Shown: positions 1 through 8,095, counted from the first letter of the stretch. The stretch: 33,878 bases of DNA from DASXRA01 sp036506155 (GCA_036506155.1 DASXSF010000065.1:1-33878); one strand, 5' to 3'. Made by a program: numbers and translations. The notes: generated from the letters alone by a model not told the origin.

Positions 1-831
<831 letters not shown>

Positions 832-835
832 AAGT

Positions 836-863
836 GCGGCGGTCGGGGCGACCCGGCCGCCGC
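836..863 (+). terminator. Hairpin terminator after tuf
   Basis: A 12-bp stem begins 4 nt after the tuf stop. The arm 836-847 pairs with 852-863, with one G-U pair (843:856), and closes on the GNRA-type tetraloop GCGA. No T-tract follows, which is common for actinobacterial hairpin terminators. It probably ends or attenuates tuf transcription before rpsJ. The remaining 864-934 holds only an AAGGTGAG ribosome-binding site (916-923), and I see no convincing promoter hexamers. Confidence 0.6.
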
Positions 864-934
864 TCAGCGTGAGCATCCGCCCCGACGCCGAGCGCCGCGG
901 GCTCGTTCCTAGACGAAGGTGAGCTAAGCCAGAC

Positions 935-1240
935 ATGGCGGGACAGAAGATCCGCATCAGGCTCAAGGCCTACGACCACGAGGCGATTGACGCCAGTGCG
1001 CGCAAGATCGTCGAGACGGTGACGCGCACCGGCGCTCGCGTCGTCGGGCCCGTGCCGTTGCCGACGGAGAAGAACATCTACTGCGTCATCCGCTCGCCGC
1101 ACAAGTACAAGGACAGCCGCGAGCACTTCGAGATGCGCACCCACAAGCGGCTCATCGACATCCTCGACCCGACGCCCAAGACGGTCGACGCGCTGATGCG
1201 TATCGACCTGCCGGCAAGCGTCGACGTGAACATCCAGTAG
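935..1240 (+). CDS. rpsJ: 30S ribosomal protein S10
   Basis: S10 (uS10, 101 aa) sits in the 30S head. As NusE it also pairs with NusB in antitermination. The sequence shows the family opening GQKIRIRLKAYDHEAID, the loop segment SPHKYKDSREHFEMRTHKR and the ending IDLPASVDVNIQ. Length matches the usual 101-102 aa. The ATG at 935 follows AAGGTGAG by 11 nt. It is the first gene of the S10 cluster, separated from tuf by 103 nt that include a hairpin, and lies 8 nt before rplC. Start and identity are secure. Confidence 0.99.
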   Translation: MAGQKIRIRLKAYDHEAIDASARKIVETVTRTGARVVGPVPLPTEKNIYCVIRSPHKYKDSREHFEMRTHKRLIDILDPTPKTVDALMRIDLPASVDVNIQ

Positions 1241-1248
1241 GGCTGGCA

Positions 1249-1896
1249 ATGACTGCGACGAAGGGCATTCTGGGCGAGAAGCTCGGCATGACTCAGGTCT
1301 TCGACGAGAACAACCGGATCGTCCCGGTGACCGTCGTCAAGGCCGGGCCATGCGTCGTCACCCAGATCCGCACCCAGGAAAAGGACGGCTACACCGCCGT
1401 TCAGCTCGCCTATGGGCAGATCGATCCGCGCAAGGTCACCAAGCCGGTGGCCGGCCACTTCAAGGCGGCGGGGGTCACCCCGCGGCGGCACCTCGTGGAG
1501 CTGCGCATCGACGGGATCGAGGGCTACGAGGTCGGGCAGGAGCTCGGGGCCGACGTGTTCGACGCGGGCGCGAAGGTCGACGTCAGCGGCACCACCAAGG
1601 GCAAGGGCACCGCGGGCGTCATGAAGCGGCACGGCTTCGGCGGCCTGGGCGCGGCGCACGGCACGCAGCGCAAGCACCGCGCACCTGGCTCGATCGGCGG
1701 CTGCGCCACCCCGGCCCGGGTCTTCAAGGGGCTGCGCATGGCCGGCCGCATGGGCCATGAGTCGCAGACCACGCAGAGCCTGACCGTGCACAAGGTCGAT
1801 GCGGAGAAGGGACTGCTGCTCATCAAGGGCGCGATCCCCGGTCCGACGGGCGGCCTCGTACTCGTCCGCACTGCTGCGAAGGGCGGTGCGCGATGA
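1249..1896 (+). CDS. rplC: 50S ribosomal protein L3
   Basis: L3 (uL3, 215 aa) is an early 50S assembly protein whose extended loop reaches the peptidyl-transferase centre. Visible are the start GILGEKLGMTQVFDE, the loop KGKGTAGVMKRHGFGG and the central-extension segment HRAPGSIGGCATPARVFKG. In that segment actinobacteria have Gly-Cys where E. coli has the methylated Gln region. Length is normal. Its stop overlaps rplD by 4 nt (ATGA at 1893), so the two are probably translationally coupled. Confidence 0.99.
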   Translation: MTATKGILGEKLGMTQVFDENNRIVPVTVVKAGPCVVTQIRTQEKDGYTAVQLAYGQIDPRKVTKPVAGHFKAAGVTPRRHLVELRIDGIEGYEVGQELGADVFDAGAKVDVSGTTKGKGTAGVMKRHGFGGLGAAHGTQRKHRAPGSIGGCATPARVFKGLRMAGRMGHESQTTQSLTVHKVDAEKGLLLIKGAIPGPTGGLVLVRTAAKGGAR

Positions 1897-2882
1897 CGAC
1901 CGTCACGCTTTCCGACCCGACGGCGGAGAGGACCGCGAAGGGCACCGTCGAGCTGCCCGATGACGTCTTCGACGCGAAAACGAACGTGCCGCTGATCCAC
2001 CAGGTGGTGATGGCTCAGCTGGCCGCTGCCCGCCAGGGCACCGCATCGACGCGGACACGGGGCGAGGTGCGCGGCGGCGGCAAGAAGCCGTATCGGCAGA
2101 AGGGCACCGGGCGGGCACGCCAGGGCTCGACGCGGGCGCCGCAGTTCACCGGTGGCGGCATCGTCCACGGCCCGAAGCCGCGCACGTACGACCAGCGCAC
2201 GCCCAAGAAGATGAAGGCAGCCGCCCTGAGGGGCGCGCTGTCCGACCGGACGCGTGGCGAGCGAGTGCACGTCGTGTCGGCGCTGGTGAGCGGCGAGACC
2301 CCGTCCACCAGAGAGGCGCTGGCGGCACTGAGCAAGATCACCGAGTCCAAGCACGTGCTCCTCGTTGCCGAGCGCTCCGACGAGCTGACCTGGAAGAGCG
2401 TGCGCAACATCCCGACCGTGCACCTGCTCGATCCGGGTCAGCTGAACACCTACGACGTGCTGATCAGCGACGACGTGGTGTTCACGCAGAGCGCGCTGGA
2501 GACGTTCCTCGGCGGGTCGCTGACCGTCGAAATCACCGAGCCCGAGCCCGTCGCGGACGAGGTGGTCGAGGAGCGGCCGGCCAAGAAGGCGCCCGCGAGG
2601 AAGGCCGCGGCCAAGAAGACGGCGGCGAAGAAAGCACCGGCGAAGAAAGCACCTGCGAAGAAAGCCGTACCGGAGCAGGCGGCGGCAGAGACCGAAACTG
2701 CCGAGGCTCGGGCCGCGACCGAGGCTGCCGAGGCTCCGCCCGCGACCGAGGCTGCCGAGGCTCCGCCCGAGACCGAGGCTGCCGAGGTGCCGGCCGAGAC
2801 CGAGGCCGCCGAGGTGCCGGCCGAGCAGGACGCCACGCCGGCGACCGAGCCTGCCGAGGCCGACGAGGAGGAGCAGGGCTGA
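1893..2882 (+). CDS. rplD: 50S ribosomal protein L4 with long Lys/Ala then Glu-rich tail
   Basis: L4 (uL4) lines the peptide exit tunnel and nucleates 50S assembly. Residues 1 to about 215 form the standard protein, including the tunnel loop with VRGGGKKPYRQKGTGRARQGS near 59-79. The product is 329 aa, whereas the family is usually about 205-225 aa. Residues 229-258 are a KKAPAKK-type basic tail resembling those of histone H1 or mycobacterial HupB. Residues 266-310 are five 9-residue repeats (four regular copies of x-T-E-A-A-E-x-P-x), and the end is very acidic (EADEEEQG). The tail is in frame and without stops, and GC content and codon use match the core. Function of the tail is unknown; it may bind nucleic acid or simply be disordered. 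It overlaps rplW by 1 nt. Confidence 0.97.
   Translation: MTTVTLSDPTAERTAKGTVELPDDVFDAKTNVPLIHQVVMAQLAAARQGTASTRTRGEVRGGGKKPYRQKGTGRARQGSTRAPQFTGGGIVHGPKPRTYDQRTPKKMKAAALRGALSDRTRGERVHVVSALVSGETPSTREALAALSKITESKHVLLVAERSDELTWKSVRNIPTVHLLDPGQLNTYDVLISDDVVFTQSALETFLGGSLTVEITEPEPVADEVVEERPAKKAPARKAAAKKTAAKKAPAKKAPAKKAVPEQAAAETETAEARAATEAAEAPPATEAAEAPPETEAAEVPAETEAAEVPAEQDATPATEPAEADEEEQG
2715..2822 (+). repeat. 27-bp in-frame tandem repeat in rplD
   Basis: Four consecutive 27-bp units encode ATEAAEAPP, ATEAAEAPP, ETEAAEVPA and ETEAAEVPA. A decayed fifth copy (ETETAEARA) lies immediately upstream at 2688-2714. The unit is in frame with rplD, so copy-number change would lengthen or shorten the L4 tail without a frameshift. 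There are no spacers, so it is not a CRISPR. Confidence 0.9.
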
Positions 2883-3181
2883 TGTTCGGGAACCCGCGTG
2901 ACGTGCTGCTCGCTCCGGTGATCTCGGAGAAGAGCTACGGCCTGCTGGACGAGAACAAGTACACGTTCGACGTTCATCCGCTGGCCAACAAGACGCAGAT
3001 CAAGATCGCGGTGGAGCAGGTGTTCAACGTCAAGGTGATTGACGTGAACACGCTCAACCGGAAGGGCAAGCGCAAGCGGACCCGGTTCGGCTACGGCCGG
3101 CGCAAGAACGTGAAGCGCGCCGTCGTGACGCTGCGCGCCGGCGACCGGATCGACGTGTTCGGTCAGATTGGGGTCAGCTGA
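2882..3181 (+). CDS. rplW: 50S ribosomal protein L23
   Basis: L23 (uL23, 99 aa) stands at the tunnel exit, where trigger factor and SRP dock. Family features are DVLLAPVISEKSYGLLDENKYTF at the start, followed by HPLANKTQIKIAVEQVFNVKV and the basic loop RKGKRKRTRFGYGRRKNVKRA. The ATG shares one base with the rplD stop (TGATG at 2880-2884), a reinitiation-type junction. Normal length and nothing odd. Confidence 0.99.
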   Translation: MFGNPRDVLLAPVISEKSYGLLDENKYTFDVHPLANKTQIKIAVEQVFNVKVIDVNTLNRKGKRKRTRFGYGRRKNVKRAVVTLRAGDRIDVFGQIGVS

Positions 3182-3183
3182 GC

Positions 3184-4020
3184 ATGGGTATTCGGAAGTA
3201 CAAGCCGACTACGCCGGGGCGGCGCGGCGCATCCGTCGCGGACTTCGTCGAGGTCACCCGCGACGAGCCGGAGAAGTCGCTGGTGCGCCCCCTCTCCGGC
3301 AAGGGCGGCCGCAACAACCAAGGCAAGATCACCACGCGGCACCAGGGCGGGGGGCACAAGCGCGCCTACCGGTTGATCGACTTCCGCCGGCACGACAAGG
3401 ACGGTGTGCCCGCGAAGGTTGCGCATATCGAGTACGACCCGAATCGCACCGCCCGGATCGCGCTGCTGCACTACGCCGACGGCGAGAAGCGCTACATCCT
3501 CGCGCCTCGGCTGCTCAAGCAGGGCGACATCGTCGAGAACGGCCCGCGCGCCGACATCAAGCCGGGCAACGCGCTGCCATTGCGCAACATACCGGTGGGT
3601 ACGGTGGTGCACGCGATCGAGCTACGCCCCGGCGGCGGCGCCAAGATTGCGCGGAGTGCAGGGGCCTCCGTGCAGTTGGTCGCCAAGGAGGGTCCGTTCG
3701 CGCAGCTGCGTATGCCGTCCGGCGAGATCCGCAACGTCGACGTGCGCTGCCGGGCCACGGTCGGTGAGGTGGGCAACGCCGAGCAGTCCAACATCAACTG
3801 GGGTAAGGCCGGCCGCATGCGCTGGAAGGGCAAGCGCCCGTCTGTGCGGGGCGTCGCGATGAACCCCGTCGACCACCCGCACGGTGGTGGTGAGGGTAAG
3901 ACGTCCGGTGGCCGTCACCCGGTGAACCCGAACGGCAAGCCCGAGGGACGTACCCGGCGCCATAAGCCCAGCGACAAGCTGATCGTCCGCCGCCGGCGCA
4001 GCACGAGGAGAGGCCGCTAA
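3184..4020 (+). CDS. rplB: 50S ribosomal protein L2
   Basis: L2 (uL2, 278 aa) is the large RNA-binding protein beside the peptidyl-transferase centre, needed for subunit association. The SH3-like core includes GRNNQGKITTRHQGGGHKR. The hallmark motif VDHPHGGGEGKTSGG is present, with His231 matching the conserved E. coli His229. The end is the usual basic tail RRRRSTRRGR. The ATG lies 2 nt after the rplW stop. The stop TAA overlaps the rpsS ATG by one base. Confidence 0.99.
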   Translation: MGIRKYKPTTPGRRGASVADFVEVTRDEPEKSLVRPLSGKGGRNNQGKITTRHQGGGHKRAYRLIDFRRHDKDGVPAKVAHIEYDPNRTARIALLHYADGEKRYILAPRLLKQGDIVENGPRADIKPGNALPLRNIPVGTVVHAIELRPGGGAKIARSAGASVQLVAKEGPFAQLRMPSGEIRNVDVRCRATVGEVGNAEQSNINWGKAGRMRWKGKRPSVRGVAMNPVDHPHGGGEGKTSGGRHPVNPNGKPEGRTRRHKPSDKLIVRRRRSTRRGR

Positions 4021-4301
4021 TGCCGAGGAGCTTGAAGAAGGGGCCGTTCGTCGATGCCCACCTGCTCAAGAAGGTCGACGAGCAGAACGACAGGAACTCG
4101 AAGAGCGTGATCAAGACCTGGTCGCGGCGCTCCACGATCATCCCGGACATGCTGGGGCACACGATCGCGGTGCACGACGGCCGCAAGCACGTTCCGGTGT
4201 TCATCACCGAGGGCATGGTCGGACACAAGCTCGGCGAGTTCGCGCCGACCCGGACGTTCCGCGGGCACATCAAGGACGACCGCCGGGCACGGCGAGGCTG
4301 A
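4020..4301 (+). CDS. rpsS: 30S ribosomal protein S19
   Basis: S19 (uS19, 93 aa) forms a dimer-like unit with S13 in the 30S head and lies close to A-site tRNA. Diagnostic stretches are PRSLKKGPFVDAHLLKKV, TWSRRSTIIPDMLGHTIAVH and the ending LGEFAPTRTFRGHI. The normal family length and the 1-nt overlap with rplB fix the start at 4020. Confidence 0.99.
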   Translation: MPRSLKKGPFVDAHLLKKVDEQNDRNSKSVIKTWSRRSTIIPDMLGHTIAVHDGRKHVPVFITEGMVGHKLGEFAPTRTFRGHIKDDRRARRG

Positions 4302-4310
4302 GGAATAACG

Positions 4311-4682
4311 ATGGCAGACGAAGCAGTGAACACGGCGTACGCGAAAGGGATGTACGTCCGGGTCACGCCTACCAAGGCGCGCCGGGTCGTCGACCTCATT
4401 CGCAACCTGCCCGCGCAGGAGGCGCTGTCCGTGTTGAGGTTCGCCCCGCAGGCGGCGAGCGAGCCGGTGGCCAAGGTCCTGGCGAGCGCGATCGCTAACG
4501 CGGAGAACAACTTCTCGCTCGACCCCGAAACGCTGTTCGTGTCCCGGGCCTATGTCGACGAGGGCCCGATGCTCAAGCGGTTCCGTCCACGCGCGCAGGG
4601 CCGGGCGTACCGGATCAACAAGCGCACCAGTCATATCACGATCGAGGTGGAGAGCATCGAGACGCAGAGGGGCCGGAAGTAA
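4311..4682 (+). CDS. rplV: 50S ribosomal protein L22
   Basis: L22 (uL22, 123 aa) threads a beta-hairpin into the exit tunnel, the element altered in some macrolide-resistant strains. It shows VRVTPTKARRVVDLIRNLPAQEAL, the helix AKVLASAIANAENNF and the hairpin PRAQGRAYRINKRTSHI. The hairpin looks wild type in length. It starts 9 nt after rpsS behind a GAGG element. Its stop overlaps the rpsC start by one base (TAATG). Confidence 0.99.
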   Translation: MADEAVNTAYAKGMYVRVTPTKARRVVDLIRNLPAQEALSVLRFAPQAASEPVAKVLASAIANAENNFSLDPETLFVSRAYVDEGPMLKRFRPRAQGRAYRINKRTSHITIEVESIETQRGRK

Positions 4683-5707
4683 TGGGCCAGAAAGTCAACC
4701 CGCACGGGTTCCGTCTCGGCATCACCACGGACTTCAAGAGCCGTTGGTTCGCCGACAAGCAGTACTCGGATTACGTCAAGGAAGACGTCGCGATCCGCCG
4801 CCTCATGAGCAAGGGCATGGAGCGCGCCGGCATCGCCAAGGTCGAGATCGAGCGCACCCGTGACCGGGTCCGCGTCGACATCCACACCGCCCGTCCCGGC
4901 ATCGTGATCGGGCGCCGGGGCACCGAGGCCGAGCGGTTGCGCGGTGAGTTGGAGAAGCTCACCGGCAAGCAGGTGCAACTGAACATCCTCGAGGTCAAGA
5001 ATCCCGAGGGCGACGCTCAACTCGTGGCTCAGGGCGTTGCCGAGCAGCTGTCGAACCGGGTGAGCTTCCGGCGGGCGATGCGCAAGAGCATGCAGTCGGC
5101 GCTGAAGAGCCCGGGCGTGAAGGGCATCCGCGTGCAGTGCTCAGGTCGGCTCGGCGGCGCAGAGATGTCGCGGTCGGAGTTCTATCGCGAAGGGCGGGTC
5201 CCACTGCACACGCTGCGCGCCAACATCGACTACGGCTTCTACGAGGCCCGCACGACGTTCGGCCGCATCGGCGTGAAGGTGTGGCTGTACAAGGGCGAGG
5301 TGCCGACCGGCTCGCGTGCCGAGCGTGAGGCGGCCGCTGCTGCCGAGGCACTGCGCCAGCGCCGTGAGCGTCCGTCCGGGCGGCCGCGACGCTCCGGCTC
5401 GCAGGGCACCACCGGCACGAGCACCGAGGCCGGACGTGCCGCGTCGGGCGGCCGCGCAGAAGAGGGCGCGCGGCTGCGTGACATCGAGGCGGCGGCGGTC
5501 GAGGCCGATGAGGCCACCCGCATCGCCGCTGAGGAGGCAGCCGTCGCGGCACGTGAGGGCACCGCGCCGACCGTTCCTGAAGAGGCCGTGGACGAGGTGC
5601 AGATCTCCCCGGTTACCACGGACGCTGAGGCCGCCGACGAAATCGCCGTCGAGGCACCGTCGCCGGTCCCGACGGACGACGTCACGAACGAAGGCACGGA
5701 GGGCTGA
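4682..5707 (+). CDS. rpsC: 30S ribosomal protein S3 with long acidic tail
   Basis: S3 (uS3) forms part of the mRNA entry pore and contributes helicase activity. The type-II KH domain has its GXXG loop as GRRG (residues 77-80, in RPGIVIGRRGTEAE). The C-terminal S3 domain runs to about residue 208 (FGRIGVKVWLYKGEVPTGSR). The product is 341 aa, about 70-130 longer than most homologues. Residues 213-268 are Arg/Ser/Gly-rich, and 268-341 are Glu/Asp/Ala-rich and predicted disordered. The tail is continuous with the frame and compositionally typical of the cluster. I see no known domain in it. It overlaps rplV by 1 nt and lies 3 nt before rplP. Confidence 0.98.
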   Translation: MGQKVNPHGFRLGITTDFKSRWFADKQYSDYVKEDVAIRRLMSKGMERAGIAKVEIERTRDRVRVDIHTARPGIVIGRRGTEAERLRGELEKLTGKQVQLNILEVKNPEGDAQLVAQGVAEQLSNRVSFRRAMRKSMQSALKSPGVKGIRVQCSGRLGGAEMSRSEFYREGRVPLHTLRANIDYGFYEARTTFGRIGVKVWLYKGEVPTGSRAEREAAAAAEALRQRRERPSGRPRRSGSQGTTGTSTEAGRAASGGRAEEGARLRDIEAAAVEADEATRIAAEEAAVAAREGTAPTVPEEAVDEVQISPVTTDAEAADEIAVEAPSPVPTDDVTNEGTEG

Positions 5708-5710
5708 CCT

Positions 5711-6130
5711 ATGTTGATGCCACGCAAGGTCAAGCACCGCAAGCAGCACCACCCGAGCCGCAAGGGCATGGCAAAGGGTGGTACGCACGTGGCGTTCGGC
5801 GAGTACGGCATCCAGGCACTCGAGCCGGCGTATCTGACGAACCGGCAGATCGAGTCGGCGCGTATCGCGATCAACCGGCACATCCGGCGTGGCGGCAAGG
5901 TGTGGATCAACGTCTACCCCGACCGTCCGCTGACCAAGAAGCCGGCCGAGACCCGCATGGGTTCGGGCAAGGGCTCGCCGGAGTGGTGGATCGCCAACGT
6001 CAAGCCGGGCCGGGTGCTGTTCGAGCTGAGCTATCCGAACGAGCAGGTCGCCCGAACCGCGCTGACCCGCGCCATCCACAAGCTGCCGATGAAGTGCCGC
6101 ATCGTGAAGCGCGAAGTAGGTGAGGTCTGA
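5711..6130 (+). CDS. rplP: 50S ribosomal protein L16
   Basis: L16 (uL16, 139 aa) contacts the A-site tRNA elbow and is a late-assembling 50S protein. Recognisable segments are MPRKVKHRKQHHPSRKG, GGKVWINVYPDRPLTKKPAETRMGSGKGSPEWW and the closing AIHKLPMKCRIVKRE. The RMGSGKG segment contains the arginine that is hydroxylated in E. coli. ATG 5711 gives MLMPRKV, in line with the actinobacterial MLIPRKV pattern. The stop overlaps rpmC by one base. Confidence 0.99.
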   Translation: MLMPRKVKHRKQHHPSRKGMAKGGTHVAFGEYGIQALEPAYLTNRQIESARIAINRHIRRGGKVWINVYPDRPLTKKPAETRMGSGKGSPEWWIANVKPGRVLFELSYPNEQVARTALTRAIHKLPMKCRIVKREVGEV

Positions 6131-6357
6131 TGGCCACCACGCCGGCCGAGTTCCGCGAACTGCACGATGACGAGCTGGAGACCCGGCTGCGCGAGGCCAA
6201 GGAAGAGCTGTTCAACCTGCGCTTCCAGATGGCCACCGGGCAGCTGGACAACAACCGGCGGCTGCGCACCGTGCGCCACGAGATCGCGCGGATCTACACG
6301 ATCCTGCGTGAGCGTGAGCTGGGCCTGTCCGTCGCGCCCGAGGAGAACGCCGTATGA
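6130..6357 (+). CDS. rpmC: 50S ribosomal protein L29
   Basis: L29 (uL29, 75 aa) is a small two-helix protein at the tunnel exit next to L23. The family pattern is clear: FRELHDDELETRLREAKEELFNLRFQMATGQLDN, followed by RHEIARIYTILRERE. The start shares a base with the rplP stop, and the end overlaps rpsQ by 4 nt (ATGA at 6354). Confidence 0.99.
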   Translation: MATTPAEFRELHDDELETRLREAKEELFNLRFQMATGQLDNNRRLRTVRHEIARIYTILRERELGLSVAPEENAV

Positions 6358-6614
6358 GTGAGCATCGCAATTTCCGTAAGTCGCGCGAGGGGGTCGTCGT
6401 CAGCGACAAGATGGACAAGACCGTCGTCGTCGCTGTCGAGGACCGCGTCAAGCACGGCCTTTACGGCAAGGTCATTCGGCGCACCAGCAAGCTCAAGGCC
6501 CACGACGAGTCCAATCAGGTCGGCGTCGGTGACCGCGTACTGATCATGGAGACCCGTCCGCTGTCGGCCACCAAGCGCTGGCGCGTGGTCGAAGTGCTGG
6601 AGAAGGCCCGATGA
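6354..6614 (+). CDS. rpsQ: 30S ribosomal protein S17
   Basis: S17 (uS17, 86 aa) is an OB-fold primary 16S rRNA binder. Core motifs are VVVSDKMDKTVVVAVEDRVKHGLYGKVIRR, LKAHDES and METRPLSATKRWRVVE. The ATG at 6354 overlaps the rpmC stop. Its N-terminus MSEHRN is encoded by TGAGTGAGCATCGCA (6355-6369), a 15-mer that recurs exactly in the rpsM-rpsK spacer (15757-15771), so part of a dispersed repeat may have supplied this N-terminus. Its stop (6612-6614) overlaps the ATG of a bridging mini-ORF. Confidence 0.98.
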   Translation: MSEHRNFRKSREGVVVSDKMDKTVVVAVEDRVKHGLYGKVIRRTSKLKAHDESNQVGVGDRVLIMETRPLSATKRWRVVEVLEKAR

Positions 6615-6631
6615 GCGCTCGCGCGAAGAGC
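6609..6631 (+). repeat. Dispersed 23-bp repeat, copy 1
   Basis: This 23-bp stretch straddles the rpsQ stop and is identical to 15808-15830 in the rpsM-rpsK spacer. Related copies lie at about 8571-8584 (before rplF) and 29112-29134 (between coxM and coxG). A 17-of-18 match lies at 21192-21209 inside the 5' end of the agmatinase gene. Each intergenic copy carries an ATG read as M-S-(A/T)-R and is followed by a purine-rich Shine-Dalgarno-like stretch. Confidence 0.8.
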
Positions 6632-6646
6632 CAGGAGGCACGGTGA
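6611..6646 (+). other. Bridging mini-ORF rpsQ-rplN (11 aa)
   Basis: The frame MSARAKSQEAR starts on the rpsQ stop (ATGA) and ends on the rplN start (GTGA, 6643-6646), filling the whole 28-nt spacer. It contains the rplN ribosome-binding site AGGAGG (6633-6638). Whether the peptide matters is unknown. The arrangement could pass terminating ribosomes to rplN. Confidence 0.5.
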
Positions 6647-7011
6647 TTCAGCAGGAATCGCGGCTGCGGGTAGCCGACAACACCGGGGCCAAGGAGATCT
6701 TGTGCATCCGGGTGATGGGCGGCTCGGGCCGGCGCTACGCCGGCATCGGCGACACCATTGTCGCCACGGTGAAAGACGCCCTCCCCGGTGCCGGCGTCAA
6801 GAAGGGCGATGTGGTGAAGGCCGTGATCGTCCGTACCGCCAAAGAGCGGCGGCGTCCCGATGGCAGCTACATCCGCTTCGACGAGAACGCGGCGGTGCTG
6901 ATCAGGCCGGACGGGGAGCCACGCGGCACCCGCATCTTCGGCCCGGTCGGCCGGGAGCTGCGCGACAAGAGGTTCATGAAGATCATTTCGCTCGCACCCG
7001 AGGTGTTGTAA
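6643..7011 (+). CDS. rplN: 50S ribosomal protein L14
   Basis: L14 (uL14, 122 aa) lies at the subunit interface, forms bridges to 16S rRNA and is the docking site of the silencing factor RsfS. It starts with GTG (MIQQESRLRVADNTGAKEILCIRVMGGSGRRYA) 4 nt after AGGAGG. It continues with GDVVKAVIVRT, YIRFDENAAVLI and RIFGPVGRELRDKRFMKIISLAPEVL. The full family length supports the GTG start. Unlike its neighbours it does not directly overlap the preceding gene but is bridged to it by a mini-ORF. Confidence 0.99.
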   Translation: MIQQESRLRVADNTGAKEILCIRVMGGSGRRYAGIGDTIVATVKDALPGAGVKKGDVVKAVIVRTAKERRRPDGSYIRFDENAAVLIRPDGEPRGTRIFGPVGRELRDKRFMKIISLAPEVL

Positions 7012-7014
7012 CCG

Positions 7015-7332
7015 ATGAAGGTCAAGAAGGGTGACGAGGTCGTCGTCATCGCCGGCAAGGACCGGGGCGTCCGGGGGAAGGTCATCTCGGCCGATCCCGC
7101 GACGAACAAGGTCGTCGTCGAGGGCATCAGCCGGGTCACCAAGCACAACCGCATCACCACGACCGGACGGGGCGCCAAGGCGGGCGGCATCGAGCACTTC
7201 GAGGCCGCGATCAACGCCAGCAACGTCATGGTGATCGACGGCGACGGCAAGGCCACCCGTGTGGGCTACCGGCGCGACGACGAGAGCGGCAAGAAGGTTC
7301 GCGTGTCGCGCCGCTCCGGGAAGGACCTGTGA
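7015..7332 (+). CDS. rplX: 50S ribosomal protein L24
   Basis: L24 (uL24, 105 aa) initiates 50S assembly. The KOW motif is at the start (KKGDEVVVIAGKDRGVRGKVI), followed by NKVVVEGISRVTKHNR and the C-terminal RVGYRRDDESGKKVRVSRRSGK. ATG 7015 lies 3 nt after the rplN stop. Length is typical of actinobacteria. The stop TGA 7330-7332 overlaps the rplE start. Confidence 0.99.
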   Translation: MKVKKGDEVVVIAGKDRGVRGKVISADPATNKVVVEGISRVTKHNRITTTGRGAKAGGIEHFEAAINASNVMVIDGDGKATRVGYRRDDESGKKVRVSRRSGKDL

Positions 7333-7907
7333 TGGCCGCACCGACGACGTACCCGACGCCGCGGCTCAAGACGCGCTACCGCGACGAGGTGGTGCCGGCG
7401 CTGAAGTCGCAGTTCGGCTATGCGAATCCGATGCAGGTGCCGGGGTTGACGAAGATCGTGGTCAACATGGGCGTCGGCATGGCTGCCCGCGACGCCAAGC
7501 TCATGGACGGTGCGGTTCGCGACCTGACGCTGATCACCGGGCAGAAGCCGCTGGTACAGCGTGCCCGCAAGTCGATCGCGCAGTTCAAGCTGCGCGAGGG
7601 CATGCCGATCGGCGCAAAGGTCACGCTGCGCGGAGACCGGATGTGGGAGTTCCTCGACCGGTTGCTCACGCTGGCGCTGCCCCGGATCCGTGACTTCCGC
7701 GGACTGTCTGATCGGCAGTTCGACGGCAAGGGCAACTACACGTTCGGGCTCACCGAGCAGTCGATGTTCCACGAGATCAACCCCGACACCATTGACCGTC
7801 CGCGCGGCATGGACATCACCGTCGTCACAACGGCGGCCACCGACGACGAGGGACGCGCGCTGTTGCGGGCACTCGGCTTCCCATTCCGCGAGACAGAGAG
7901 AAGTTAG
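7332..7907 (+). CDS. rplE: 50S ribosomal protein L5
   Basis: L5 (uL5, 191 aa from ATG 7332) is part of the 5S rRNA complex in the central protuberance and touches P-site tRNA. Motifs are KIVVNMGVGMAARD, LTLITGQKPLVQRARKSIAQFKLREGMPIGAKVTLR, MWEFLDRLLTLALPRIRDFRGL and GNYTFGLTEQSMFHEI. GTG 7329, one codon earlier, would give a 4-nt overlap with rplX. ATG 7332 gives the 1-nt TGATG overlap used elsewhere in this cluster and is preferred. Confidence 0.98.
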   Translation: MAAPTTYPTPRLKTRYRDEVVPALKSQFGYANPMQVPGLTKIVVNMGVGMAARDAKLMDGAVRDLTLITGQKPLVQRARKSIAQFKLREGMPIGAKVTLRGDRMWEFLDRLLTLALPRIRDFRGLSDRQFDGKGNYTFGLTEQSMFHEINPDTIDRPRGMDITVVTTAATDDEGRALLRALGFPFRETERS

Positions 7908-7909
7908 GC

Positions 7910-8095
7910 ATGGCGAAGAAGGCACTGGTCAACAAGGCGGCGGCCAAGCCGCGGTTCGCCGTGCGCGCATACACCCGCTGTCAGCGGTGCGGCCGCCCGC
8001 GCTCGGTCTACCGCAAGTTCGGCCTGTGCCGGATTTGCGTCCGCGAAATGGCGCACGCGGGCGAGCTGCCCGGCGTGACGAAGTCGAGCTGGTAA
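7910..8095 (+). CDS. rpsN: 30S ribosomal protein S14, zinc-binding type Z
   Basis: S14 (uS14, 61 aa) is a 30S head protein near S3 and S10. This is the short zinc-ribbon form, with Cys24-x2-Cys27 and Cys40-x2-Cys43 (RCQRCGRPRSVYRKFGLCRIC), ending EMAHAGELPGVTKSSW. Its place between rplE and rpsH is canonical. Some actinobacteria keep a zinc-free S14 elsewhere for zinc starvation; none is in this window. It starts 2 nt after rplE. Confidence 0.99.
   Translation: MAKKALVNKAAAKPRFAVRAYTRCQRCGRPRSVYRKFGLCRICVREMAHAGELPGVTKSSW

Noticed and set aside
2688..2822. CRISPR-like array from the 27-bp repeats in rplD
   Set aside because: The repeats are contiguous, in frame, without spacers, and encode a low-complexity tail.
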